Assembly (NCBI RefSeq): GCF_004322775.1
Contig: NZ_CP036403.1
Location: forward strand, 3,162,001-3,226,000
DNA from: Ornithinimicrobium sufpigmenti
GTDB taxonomy: Bacteria; Actinomycetota; Actinomycetes; Actinomycetales; Dermatophilaceae
Direction of reading: 5' to 3'
Length of the DNA stretch: 64,000 bases
In this document: in pieces, positions 41,652-49,518 of the stretch
How the letters are laid out: the number at the start of each line of letters is the position of its first letter
How positions within the stretch are numbered: position 1 is the first letter of the stretch
Made by a program: the position numbers and the translations under genes
The notes under the pieces: model-generated
What the model saw: only the letters and a program-made list of their open reading frames with translations
Told to the model about the DNA's origin: nothing
Database searches by the model: none

Positions 41652-42149
41652 TCAGCGGTAGTTGGTGAACTGGATCGCGAAGTCCAGCTCCTTGGACTTC
41701 AGCAGCCGCTGGACCTCCTGCAGGTCGTCCCGCGACTTGGAGGTGACCCGCAGCTCCTCGCCCTGGATCTGGGCCTTGACGCCCTTGGGACCCTCCTCCC
41801 GGATGATCTTGGAGACCTTCTTGGCGTTCTCGGTCGAGATGCCCTCGGTCAGGGCGGCCTCCAGCCGGTACTCCTTGCCGGAGGCCCGCGGCTCGCCGTC
41901 GTTGCTGTAGTCGAGGTGCTTGAGCGAGACCCCCCGCTTGACCAGCTTGGTCTGCAGGACGTCGAGGACGGCCTTGCACCGCTCCTCACTGTTGGCGGTC
42001 ATCTTGATCGTCTCCCCCGCCAGCTCGACGCTCGCGCCGACGTTCTTGAAGTCGTAGCGCTGGGAGATCTCCTTGGCGGCCTGGTTGACGGCGTTGGCGA
42101 CCTCCTGGTGGTCGACCTTGCTGACGATGTCGAAGGACGAGTCGGCCAT
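41652..42149 (-). CDS. yajQ: YajQ family nucleotide/c-di-GMP-binding protein
   Basis: 165 residues, normal length for the family (UPF0234), which in Xanthomonas binds c-di-GMP and elsewhere RNA or nucleotides. Starts MADSSFDIVSKVDHQEVANAVNQA, contains YDFKNVGASVELAGETI and GKEYRLEAALTEGIS, and ends DFAIQFTNYR, all characteristic. Two ferredoxin-like RRM-type halves are expected. Monocistronic, divergent from tRNA-Tyr. Confidence 0.96.
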   Translation of the reverse strand: MADSSFDIVSKVDHQEVANAVNQAAKEISQRYDFKNVGASVELAGETIKMTANSEERCKAVLDVLQTKLVKRGVSLKHLDYSNDGEPRASGKEYRLEAALTEGISTENAKKVSKIIREEGPKGVKAQIQGEELRVTSKSRDDLQEVQRLLKSKELDFAIQFTNYR

Positions 42150-42239
42150 GGTTGTGCCTCCTGCTCTGCGGTGGGGTATGCGGTCTGTGTGCGGTGCTGG
42201 GCGCGGTGCTGAGTGCAGCTCGACTGCGGTGGTGCGCGG

Positions 42240-42269
42240 TTCGGCTGCGGTGGTCCTGCCTGTTATCCT
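42240..42269 (+). promoter_or_regulatory. tRNA-Tyr promoter
   Basis: TTCGGC and TATCCT (42264-42269) with an 18-bp spacer, about 28 nt before the mature tRNA 5' end. Confidence 0.5.
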
Positions 42270-42297
42270 GTCATCCGCGCCCCGCCAGGGACGCACT

Positions 42298-42383
42298 GGC
42301 AGGTTGTCCGAGCGGCCAATGGAAGCGGACTGTAAATCCGTCGGCGTATGCCTACGCAGGTTCGAATCCTGCACCTGCCACCA
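42298..42383 (+). tRNA. tRNA-Tyr (anticodon GTA)
   Basis: Class II tRNA with long variable arm: acceptor GGCAGGT/ACCTGCC, anticodon loop with GTA in CTGTAAA, variable arm around CGGCGTATGCCTACG, T-arm with TTCGAAT, discriminator A and encoded CCA. Confidence 0.97.
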
Positions 42384-42392
42384 GCACCGCTC

Positions 42393-42428
42393 GAGGGGCA
42401 CCAGGGTCAGACCCCGGTGCCCCTCTTT
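42393..42428 (+). terminator. Terminator after tRNA-Tyr
   Basis: GAGGGGCACC/GGTGCCCCTC with a partly paired AGGGTCAGACCCC loop and a TTT tail; the last bases approach the next gene's ribosome binding site. Confidence 0.8.
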
Positions 42429-42447
42429 GCTCATCGAGGAGGAACCG

Positions 42448-42978
42448 ATGGACTGGGGCAGCGTCTTTCTCCCGACCATGCCGGTGGTCGAGCTGGTCGT
42501 GCGTGGCACGGTGACCTTCCTGGCCCTCCTCCTGCTGCTGCGGCTCATGGGGCAGCGCGAGTCCGGAGGGCTGAGCCTGGTCGACCTGCTGGTCGTGGTG
42601 CTCGCGGCCTACGCCGCCAGCGCCGGGCTGCTCGGTGACTCCGAGAGCATCGGTGACGGCCTGATCCTGGTGCTCACCATCCTGGTATGGAGCGCGGCGC
42701 TCGACGCGGTCGCCTACCGCTGGCCGCCCCTGGGCAGGTTGCTCAAGGCCCGCCCGAAGGCCCTGATCCGGGACGGGGAGCTCAACCGCAGGGTCATGCG
42801 TCGCGAGCTGATGAACCACGACGAGGTCCTCTCCCAGCTGCGGCTCCACGGCATCACCGACCCGGGCGACGTGTACCGCGCCTACGTCGAGCCCAACGGC
42901 ATGATCAGCGTCATCGCCAGGCCCGGGGCCGCGGACGACGAGGAGATCGACGGCCCTCCCCGGCCCACGATCGCCTGA
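42448..42978 (+). CDS. DUF421 (YetF-like) membrane protein
   Basis: 176 residues with three N-terminal membrane helices (about 12-34, 44-63, 70-90) followed by a small cytoplasmic domain: RPKALIRDGELNRRVMRRELMNHDEVLSQLRLHGITD...YVEPNGMISVI, the conserved DUF421 C-terminal pattern. LRLMGQRESGGLSLVDLL links helices 1 and 2. In Bacillus, YetF-like proteins are linked to spore membrane function; role here unknown. ATG preceded by GAGGAGGAACC. Confidence 0.88.
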   Translation: MDWGSVFLPTMPVVELVVRGTVTFLALLLLLRLMGQRESGGLSLVDLLVVVLAAYAASAGLLGDSESIGDGLILVLTILVWSAALDAVAYRWPPLGRLLKARPKALIRDGELNRRVMRRELMNHDEVLSQLRLHGITDPGDVYRAYVEPNGMISVIARPGAADDEEIDGPPRPTIA

Positions 42979-43061
42979 GGCACCTGCCGCGGCCGGCGCT
43001 GCGCACGGACCACACGGCGTGGCCCGTGCAACACCGGCACCCGTCCGGACATAGTGCCGGT

Positions 43062-43083
43062 GTGACGTCGCGCAGGACGTCAC
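43062..43083. promoter_or_regulatory. Inverted repeat upstream of ECF sigma gene
   Basis: GTGACGTC-gcgcag-GACGTCAC, perfect 8-bp arms, 23 nt before the ATG. Candidate operator or mRNA hairpin over the start region. Confidence 0.45.
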
Positions 43084-43106
43084 CTTCGCCGATGGAAGGA
43101 AGAGCG

Positions 43107-43649
43107 ATGGCGCTTCGCACGGCCGGGGACGACCCCGGGACGGTGGCGGACCCGGAACCCCGGGACGCCACCTGGTTCGACGGGTTCTTCGCCCTGCACG
43201 CGACAGCGATCCACCGCTACTTCGTCCGGCGGGCCGACCGGGTCGACGTCGAGGACCTCTCCGCGGAGGTGTTCGCGACGGCCTGGCGCCGGCGGGACAA
43301 GATCCCGGCCGGCTTCGAGCTGCCCTGGTTGTACCGGACTGCGTCGTACGTGCTCGCCAACCACCGCCGCAAGCCCACCCTCACCCTGCTCTCGGACTAC
43401 GGGAGCGAGGAGGGCGGGCAACCTGCTCGCAGCGTCGACCCGGCCGACCTGGTGATGGCCGACGACGAGGTGCGGCGGGCGCTGGGCCGGCTGAGCGCCA
43501 GGGACCGCACGGTGCTCATGCTGCACGCCTGGGAGGGCCTGGACGGTGAGGGTATGGCGCACGCACTGGGGTTGACCCGGGGAGGCGCGGCGGCCGCGCT
43601 GTCCCGAGCCCGGGCCCGCCTTCGTGAGGCCTGGGCGGAGGACCATTGA
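43107..43649 (+). CDS. ECF-type RNA polymerase sigma factor
   Basis: Alternative sigma factor of 180 residues from ATG at 43107 (GGAAGGAAG upstream). Region 2 at about 25-90: HRYFVRRADRVDVEDLSAEVFATAWRR...ELPWLYRTASYVLANHRR. Region 4 at about 125-175: LSARDRTVLMLHAWEGLDGEGMAHALGLTRGGAAAALSRARARL. It is followed after 73 nt by a membrane-anchored protein, the usual place for an anti-sigma factor. A signal through that protein would free sigma to transcribe stress genes. Confidence 0.92.
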   Translation: MALRTAGDDPGTVADPEPRDATWFDGFFALHATAIHRYFVRRADRVDVEDLSAEVFATAWRRRDKIPAGFELPWLYRTASYVLANHRRKPTLTLLSDYGSEEGGQPARSVDPADLVMADDEVRRALGRLSARDRTVLMLHAWEGLDGEGMAHALGLTRGGAAAALSRARARLREAWAEDH

Positions 43650-43722
43650 GCCCCCCAGCCCAGACCTCGGCCCCGAACCAGCCTGAACGACACGACTCGC
43701 ATCCGCTCCAAGGAGAGAGATC

Positions 43723-45216
43723 ATGACCGAGCACGACGAAGCGATGGACCGCCTGCGCATCAGCGACCCCGCCAAGGGGTCCCACCCCGACCTGCACTCC
43801 CTGCGGGCCCTCGTGGCCCAGAAGGCGCCGGCGAGCCAGGGGTCGGACGAGGTCACCCGGCTCCACCACGATCCGCTGCGGGCACCCCGTGCCGTGGGGC
43901 CGTGGATCGCTGCGGCCGCGGTGGCGGCGATCGGCATGGGTGGAGGCGGCTACGCGCTGGGGGCGCAGCAGGCCGAGCCGACGACCCAGGTGGCCGTCGG
44001 CCCGGCGTCCTCCGGGCAGGAGGGTGCCGACTCAGGGCGGGACGGTGCTGGGGACGGTGCCGAGGACAAGGTTGGCGACGTGCCCGTGGACGTGGACCCG
44101 CCGGAGGGCGAGGCGGCGGACGGGGCCGGGGCGGACGGCGAGCCCGGACTGATCCCCGGGGGGGCGGACATGGCCATGGGCGGGGAGGACGCCATGGCCG
44201 AGGAGTACACCGACGACATGGGGATGGCCTACGACCCGGGACCGGTGCGTCTGGTCCCCGGCGAGGGACTGCCCACGGGACCCGGCACCGGGGAGGTACG
44301 GGCGTTGACCAGCGACCAGGACCCACAGGAGCTCGTCGACCGGCTCGTCGACGCGCTAGGGATGGACCCCCGACCGATACCCGAGGACGACGAGTGGAAC
44401 CCCTACGCCCACGGCGCCGTCGATCCCGGATCCGGAGAGGTGGTCCAGGCCGGCGTGGACGGCGGTCCGCTAAGCTTCCACTACGAGTCGATGTTCATCG
44501 GCGAATGGTGCAGCTCGATGTTCGAGGGGCTGGAGGAGCAGGACCTGGAGATCATCCGGGAGGACTGGGCCAGGTCCTACGGCCCTGACATGCCGCTCCC
44601 CGGCCCCGAGAGCTGCCGTACCCCCGAGGGCCCCGCACCGTCCGAGGAGGAGGCCAAGTCCATCGCCGCCGAGTTCTTCGCGACGGCGGGCATCGACACC
44701 ACCGGATACACCGTCGAGGTGTACGCCGACGACACCCAGAGCAGCGTCAACCTGGAGTACTGGCCCGAGGGCATGGAGTACGGCCAGCTCAACCTCAGCG
44801 CGGTCGTCGGCCCGGAGGGCGTGACCAGCGCCTACGGCAACGTCGGCGAGTTCACCTCGCTGGGGGACTACCCGGTGATCACCGCGGCCGAGGCCGTGGA
44901 GCGGTTCGGCACCCGAGAGTGGGGCATGGACCACTACGTCAGCATCTCGGAGGACTACGCCCCGTATCTGGAGGGTGAGACGAGCATGCCGGTGTATGAC
45001 GTGCCCGAGCCGGTCACGCTGGCGCCCGGCGACCGGATCCCCGTCCTGATGAAGGACAAGACGGTCACGGGGGCCGAGCTGGTGCAGGGCTCGCTGCACA
45101 CCCACACCGGCGGGACGATCGAGGTCCCGGTGTGGAAGCTACTGACCGCCGACGGGATGCACTATTCGGTCCTCGCCCTCGCGGAGGAGGCGTTGGACTA
45201 CCAGTCCTGGGAGTGA
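43723..45216 (+). CDS. Membrane-anchored protein paired with ECF sigma factor
   Basis: 497 residues, family not recognised. A cytoplasmic N terminus of about 58 residues (TEHDEAMDRLRISDPAKGS), one membrane helix at 59-80, then a large acidic outer part: a low-complexity Gly/Asp/Glu segment (84-165) and a domain (about 190-497) with EEEAKSIAAEFFATAGIDTTGYTVEVY and repeated beta-strand patterns, slightly like two-repeat lipoprotein/PepSY folds. Topology and position fit an anti-sigma factor, but no zinc (HxxxCxxC) motif is seen. AAGGAGAGAG precedes the ATG. Confidence 0.75.
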   Translation: MTEHDEAMDRLRISDPAKGSHPDLHSLRALVAQKAPASQGSDEVTRLHHDPLRAPRAVGPWIAAAAVAAIGMGGGGYALGAQQAEPTTQVAVGPASSGQEGADSGRDGAGDGAEDKVGDVPVDVDPPEGEAADGAGADGEPGLIPGGADMAMGGEDAMAEEYTDDMGMAYDPGPVRLVPGEGLPTGPGTGEVRALTSDQDPQELVDRLVDALGMDPRPIPEDDEWNPYAHGAVDPGSGEVVQAGVDGGPLSFHYESMFIGEWCSSMFEGLEEQDLEIIREDWARSYGPDMPLPGPESCRTPEGPAPSEEEAKSIAAEFFATAGIDTTGYTVEVYADDTQSSVNLEYWPEGMEYGQLNLSAVVGPEGVTSAYGNVGEFTSLGDYPVITAAEAVERFGTREWGMDHYVSISEDYAPYLEGETSMPVYDVPEPVTLAPGDRIPVLMKDKTVTGAELVQGSLHTHTGGTIEVPVWKLLTADGMHYSVLALAEEALDYQSWE

Positions 45217-45261
45217 GGCACGGCTCCTCCCTTGCTGGGCCGGCCGACGGGCTGGGCCCAG

Positions 45262-45295
45262 ACCACCGCCCCGGGCAGCTGCCCGGGGCGGTGGT
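45262..45295. terminator. Bidirectional terminator
   Basis: Perfect 16-bp stem ACCACCGCCCCGGGCA/TGCCCGGGGCGGTGGT, between the sigma-partner gene and htpX, which are convergent. Confidence 0.85.
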
Positions 45296-45349
45296 GTGTC
45301 CGGTGCAGGCCGGCGGGAGGGCACCGACGGGGCGGCAGGTCTTCCAGAC

Positions 45350-46219
45350 TCAGTAGCGGGTGATCCCGGGCTGCTGCCCGTTGGCCATCGCCTCCAGCCT
45401 GGCGATCCGCTGGTCCATCGGGGGGTGGGTGGCGAACATCTTGCCGACGTCGCGGGCACGGAAGGGGTTGGCGATCATCATGTGCGCCGCGCTCTGCACG
45501 CGGGGCTCGGGCGCGAGCGGCGCACGCTGGGTGCCGGCCTCCAGCTTGCGCAGCGCGGATGCCAGGGCCAGCGGGTCACCGGTGAGCTCGGCCCCGGACT
45601 GGTCCGCGTCGTACTCGCGCGTCCGGCTGATGGCCAGCTGGATGACGCTGGCAGCCAGGGGCGCGAGCAGCGCCATGGCCAGCAGCAGGATCGGGTTTCC
45701 TTGACGCTGGCGGCCGCCGAAGATCAGCGCCATCTGCGCCACGGAGGTGATGATGCCGGCGATACCGGCGGCGATCGAGCCGGTGAGGATGTCGCGGTTG
45801 TAGACGTGCATCAGCTCGTGGCCGAGCACGCCGCGCAGCTCACGCTCGTCCAGCAGGTGCAGGATCCCCTCGGTGCAGCACACGGCGGCGTTCTCCGGGT
45901 TGCGGCCGGTGGCGAAGGCGTTCGGCGCTGCCGTCGGGCTGACGTAGAGCCTGGGCATGGGCTGGCCGGCCTGGGCTGAGAGCTCCTCGACGATCTTGTA
46001 CATCGTCGGCTGCTGCTCTGGCGTGACCGGCTGGGCCCGCATCGCCCGGATCGCGAGCTTGTCGGAGTTCCAGTAGGTGTAGGCGGTCGAGGCCACGCCG
46101 AACAGCGCGAACAGCCACAGGAAGCGACCGCCCTCGATGACGGCTCCGAGACCCAGGAAGAGGGCCCAGATGGCGCCGAAGAGCAGGGCGGTCTTCAGTC
46201 CGTTCCGGTGGGTGCGCAT
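45350..46219 (-). CDS. htpX: Membrane zinc metalloprotease HtpX
   Basis: M48-family protease degrading misfolded membrane proteins, 289 residues. Two N-terminal membrane helices (about 10-27 and 30-48), zinc motif [10 protein letters not shown] starting near residue 134 (HExxH) with the glutamate ligand in [15 protein letters not shown], and two further helices at about 150-195. [15 protein letters not shown] is the usual block before the active site. Monocistronic. Confidence 0.97.
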   Translation of the reverse strand: MRTHRNGLKTALLFGAIWALFLGLGAVIEGGRFLWLFALFGVASTAYTYWNSDKLAIRAMRAQPVTPEQQPTMYKIVEELSAQAGQPMPRLYVSPTAAPNAFATGRNPENAAVCCTEGILHLLDERELRGVLGHELMHVYNRDILTGSIAAGIAGIITSVAQMALIFGGRQRQGNPILLLAMALLAPLAASVIQLAISRTREYDADQSGAELTGDPLALASALRKLEAGTQRAPLAPEPRVQSAAHMMIANPFRARDVGKMFATHPPMDQRIARLEAMANGQQPGITRY

Positions 46220-46238
46220 GCTTCGACAACGCGGGCGG

Positions 46239-46268
46239 GACGTCCTGGTGTTCCCAGGTCAGGACGTC
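46239..46268. terminator. Inverted repeat between nuoN and htpX
   Basis: GACGTCCTG/CAGGACGTC arms, 12-nt spacer. May end the nuo transcript or be an htpX operator, since it lies only 20 nt from the htpX start. Confidence 0.45.
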
Positions 46269-46336
46269 GGTGGCCGCACTGCTGCCAGGTCGAGCGCCGG
46301 GTCGAGCCTCGGGTCGACTGTCGGGTGGGTGCCGGG

Positions 46337-47905
46337 TCAGACGATGCCGACGGGCAGGACGCTGCCGGCGACGAGGACAGCCGTGAGGACGCCCACCAGC
46401 ACCCAGACCCGGGCCGGGGTAGGCGTCGCACCCTTGGGGTCGTGGGCCTCGCGGTCGTCCGCCTCACGGTCGCCGGGCTCGTGGTCGCCGGGATCGTGGT
46501 CGTCGCGAAGCGGCGCGGCCCCGACGGCTGCGCGTGCCGGGCCGACAAGCACGGCCAGCCACCGGACGTAGACCGCCACCCCGAGGGCGATGTTGAGCGC
46601 CGCCACGACGGCCAGCCACCAGGTCCCGTCGCCCAGCACGGGGCGCAGGGCCACGATCTTGGCGACGACCCCGATGACGGCAGGCGGCAGGCCGGCGAGC
46701 GCCAGCAGGGCCAGGGCCAGGGGCAGCGCCAGGAGCGGTCGGGTCCGCAGCAGCCCCCGGTGCGCAGCGAGCGCTGTGGCCGGTGGACGTCCGGCCCGGT
46801 CCTCGGCGGGCGTGGCCGCCGCGACCGCGATGACGACGACGAACGCGAGCAGGGTCGCGATGACATAGACCACCAGGTAGGACGTGGCCGCGTGGGCGGC
46901 GCGGGAGGACAGCGAGGCCAGCGGCAGCAGGACCCAGCCCGCCTGGGCGACCGTGGACCAGGCCAGCAGCCGGACGGTGTCGGTCTGCGTGAGGGCGACC
47001 AGGTTGCCCAGGGTCATCGAGGCGGCCGCGAGGACGGCGATGGCGACCAGGGTGGTGTCGTCGACCACCCCGAGCGCCTGCACGACGACGATGAGGCCCC
47101 CGAGGGAGGCCACCTTGGACACGGTGGCCAGGTAGGCCGTCACGGGCAGCGGCGCTGCGGCGTAGGTGATGGGCGTCCAGGAGTGGAAGGGGACGGCCGA
47201 GACCTTGAACGCCAGCCCGGCCACGAGGAAGACCGCGGCGAGGACCAGCAGCGCGGGCTCCACCGTGGTGGGGCCCCCGAGCAGCGCCGTCCCGGTCGCG
47301 GCCACCCAGAGGCCGGCGCCGAGGGCGAGCAGCGCGAAGGACACCAGGGACGTGGTGAGGAGTGACACCGCGCCCTCCACGGCCCGGGCCCGCCGCTCGG
47401 GAGCCCACGTGGTGCGCACCAGGGCGACCAGCGCCACCGTGGGCAGGGTGGCCAGCTCGAGCGCGACCAGCAGGGTGCCCAGGTCACCTGCGGCCGGGAC
47501 CGCGACGACGCCACCGGTCGCGCCCAGGGCGAGCGCGGCGACCACCGGCGTCCTGCCCGTCACCTCCCCGCCTCCGTCCGGGCCGGTCGCGGTCCAGTCG
47601 CGCCAGGCGAGGACCACGACGACGAGCGCGGCCAGCAGCGCGGTGAGCTGGAGGACCGAGACGAGCCGGGACGCGGCATACAGGCACTGGCCGGAGGGGA
47701 GGCAGAACGCGCCGCGGGCGTCGCCGGCGGCGAGCCCCAGGCCGGGGAGGGTGGCCACGGCACCCGCGGCCAGGCCGGCAGCGGCCACGGCCAGGTGCGG
47801 CTCGCGCCGGTGCGGCACGGCGACGTCCAGGAGCAGCACGACGACCGCGGCCAGCAGCGGGGCCAGGACGGGAAGGGTGGCCGCCAGGTGCAGCTCGAGG
47901 CTCAT
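46337..47905 (-). CDS. nuoN: NADH-quinone oxidoreductase subunit N
   Basis: Proton-pumping antiporter-like subunit of complex I, 522 residues. About fourteen helices; conserved VALELATLPTVALVAL (helix 5 region with Glu), LAFKVSAVPFHSWTPITY (Lys and PFHxW), and KVASLGGL. Near residues 450-480 is an unusual hydrophilic loop alternating Asp, His, Glu and Arg with GDHEPGDREADDREAHD, unlike normal NuoN. The start ATG overlaps the nuoM stop by 4 nt. Last gene of the nuoH-N run. Confidence 0.93.
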   Translation of the reverse strand: MSLELHLAATLPVLAPLLAAVVVLLLDVAVPHRREPHLAVAAAGLAAGAVATLPGLGLAAGDARGAFCLPSGQCLYAASRLVSVLQLTALLAALVVVVLAWRDWTATGPDGGGEVTGRTPVVAALALGATGGVVAVPAAGDLGTLLVALELATLPTVALVALVRTTWAPERRARAVEGAVSLLTTSLVSFALLALGAGLWVAATGTALLGGPTTVEPALLVLAAVFLVAGLAFKVSAVPFHSWTPITYAAAPLPVTAYLATVSKVASLGGLIVVVQALGVVDDTTLVAIAVLAAASMTLGNLVALTQTDTVRLLAWSTVAQAGWVLLPLASLSSRAAHAATSYLVVYVIATLLAFVVVIAVAAATPAEDRAGRPPATALAAHRGLLRTRPLLALPLALALLALAGLPPAVIGVVAKIVALRPVLGDGTWWLAVVAALNIALGVAVYVRWLAVLVGPARAAVGAAPLRDDHDPGDHEPGDREADDREAHDPKGATPTPARVWVLVGVLTAVLVAGSVLPVGIV

Positions 47906-49518
47906 CGGGCCAGGACCTCTGCGACGTAGGGCGCGGTCACCGCGAGCAGGGCGGTCGGCAGGACCCCCACTGCCACCACCAGCACCCCGAGCAGGCCCAT
48001 GGCCCACCGTTCGGTCACGATCGCGTCGGGGACGCGGGGCTCGAGCCGGTCACCGGTCCAGACCTCGCGCAGGACCCGGACGCTGTAGGCGACGGCCAGG
48101 ACGGCGCCCAGCGCACCGATGACGGTGAAGGTCCGGAACCAGCCCTCCGGGCGGTCGGCCGCAGGCGCCCAGGAGGCGTAGAGCGCACCGATCTCCCCCC
48201 AGAACCCGGCGAGGCCGGGCAGGCCCATGCCGGCGGCGAGCCCGAGCGCGAGGCCGACACCCAGCCGGGGGGCCACCTCGCGCACCGCGGCCCGCGCGAC
48301 CGCCAGGTCCGCGCTGCCCCACCGGTGCTTCAGGCCGCCGACGACCACGAAGAGCAGCGCGGAGACCAGCCCGTGCGCGACGTTGCCGAAGAGCGCCGCC
48401 TGCAGCCCGGTCTGGGTGCCGGTGGCCAGCGCCAGCACGACGAAGCCGAGGTGGGCCACCGAGGCCCAGGCGATGAGCCGCTTCAGGTCGCGCTCCACCA
48501 GGCACGCCAGCCCGGCCCACACGATGCCCACCACGGCCAGCCCGCCCAGCAGGGGGGCCCAGAAGGCGAAACCGGTCGGGACCACCGGCACGACGAACCG
48601 CGCGATGCCGTAGGTGCCGAGCTTGAGCAGCACCGCCGCGAGCAGCACCGACCCGGCCGTCGGCGCGGTGGCGTGCACCCAGGGCAGCCAGGTATGCAGC
48701 GGGAACACCGGGATCTTCAGGGCGAGCCCGGTCAGGAGCAGGGCCGCGACGACGATCTGGGTGCTGCGGTCCAGGGCACCCGGCCCGTGCTGCGCCCACA
48801 GGGCCAGGTCGGTGGTGCCGGTGGCGGTCGCCAGGGCGAGCAGGCCGGTGAGCATGAGCGAGGAGCCCACGACGGTGATCACCAGGAACCGCTGGGCGGC
48901 ACCGCGGGGGTCGCTGGCGGGGTCGCCGTAGCGGCCGATCAGCAGCCACATCGGGATCAGGACCAGCTCGAAGCCGATGAAGAACAGCAGGGCGTCCCCG
49001 GCGAGGAAGGCCAGGAGGGAGCCGAGGAGGATGAGCAGCAGGCAGGCGTGGTAGCCCGCCAGGCCGGGGACGTCGGTCCCCCGGACCACAGGGATGGGCG
49101 AGGTGGGGGTGGTGCCCTCCAGGGCCGGGTCCGTCGGTCGGGGCGGCGGGGGCACGTGCAGGTGCAGGCTGGTGGCGACGACGCCGACCACGGCGGTGAG
49201 CAGGACCAGCGGCACGGACAGCCCGTCGGCCCGCAGGGTGAACCACACACCGAGGCTCTCGATCCAGGGCTGGGCGACCACCGGGCGGTGCAGGGCCGTG
49301 CCGAGCACGCCCGCCGCCGACAGCACGGCCGCCAGCATCGAGACCACATGCACCACGCGTCGTCCGGGCGGGGTGGGCCAGCGGCCCGCCGTGAGCAGGG
49401 TCACCGCCGCCAGCAGCAGCGGCCCCAGGGCCAGCAGCAGCCACCCGGTGCCCAGGTCCGGGACGAGCTCGCTGAGCTCGTCGCGGACCGCGACCAGAGC
49501 CTCGCTGACGCCGCTCAC
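47902..49518 (-). CDS. nuoM: NADH-quinone oxidoreductase subunit M
   Basis: Antiporter-like subunit of complex I, 538 residues from GTG at 49518 (coupled to the nuoL stop). FIGFELVLIPMWLLIGRYG holds the conserved helix-5 Glu; LALKIPVFPLHTWLPWVHATAPTAGSVLLA and KLGTYGIARF the pumping lysine and histidine region; DLKRLIAWASVAHLGFV follows. The hydrophilic N-terminal loop (about 120-150) is a little long. Intact. Confidence 0.95.
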   Translation of the reverse strand: MSGVSEALVAVRDELSELVPDLGTGWLLLALGPLLLAAVTLLTAGRWPTPPGRRVVHVVSMLAAVLSAAGVLGTALHRPVVAQPWIESLGVWFTLRADGLSVPLVLLTAVVGVVATSLHLHVPPPPRPTDPALEGTTPTSPIPVVRGTDVPGLAGYHACLLLILLGSLLAFLAGDALLFFIGFELVLIPMWLLIGRYGDPASDPRGAAQRFLVITVVGSSLMLTGLLALATATGTTDLALWAQHGPGALDRSTQIVVAALLLTGLALKIPVFPLHTWLPWVHATAPTAGSVLLAAVLLKLGTYGIARFVVPVVPTGFAFWAPLLGGLAVVGIVWAGLACLVERDLKRLIAWASVAHLGFVVLALATGTQTGLQAALFGNVAHGLVSALLFVVVGGLKHRWGSADLAVARAAVREVAPRLGVGLALGLAAGMGLPGLAGFWGEIGALYASWAPAADRPEGWFRTFTVIGALGAVLAVAYSVRVLREVWTGDRLEPRVPDAIVTERWAMGLLGVLVVAVGVLPTALLAVTAPYVAEVLAR

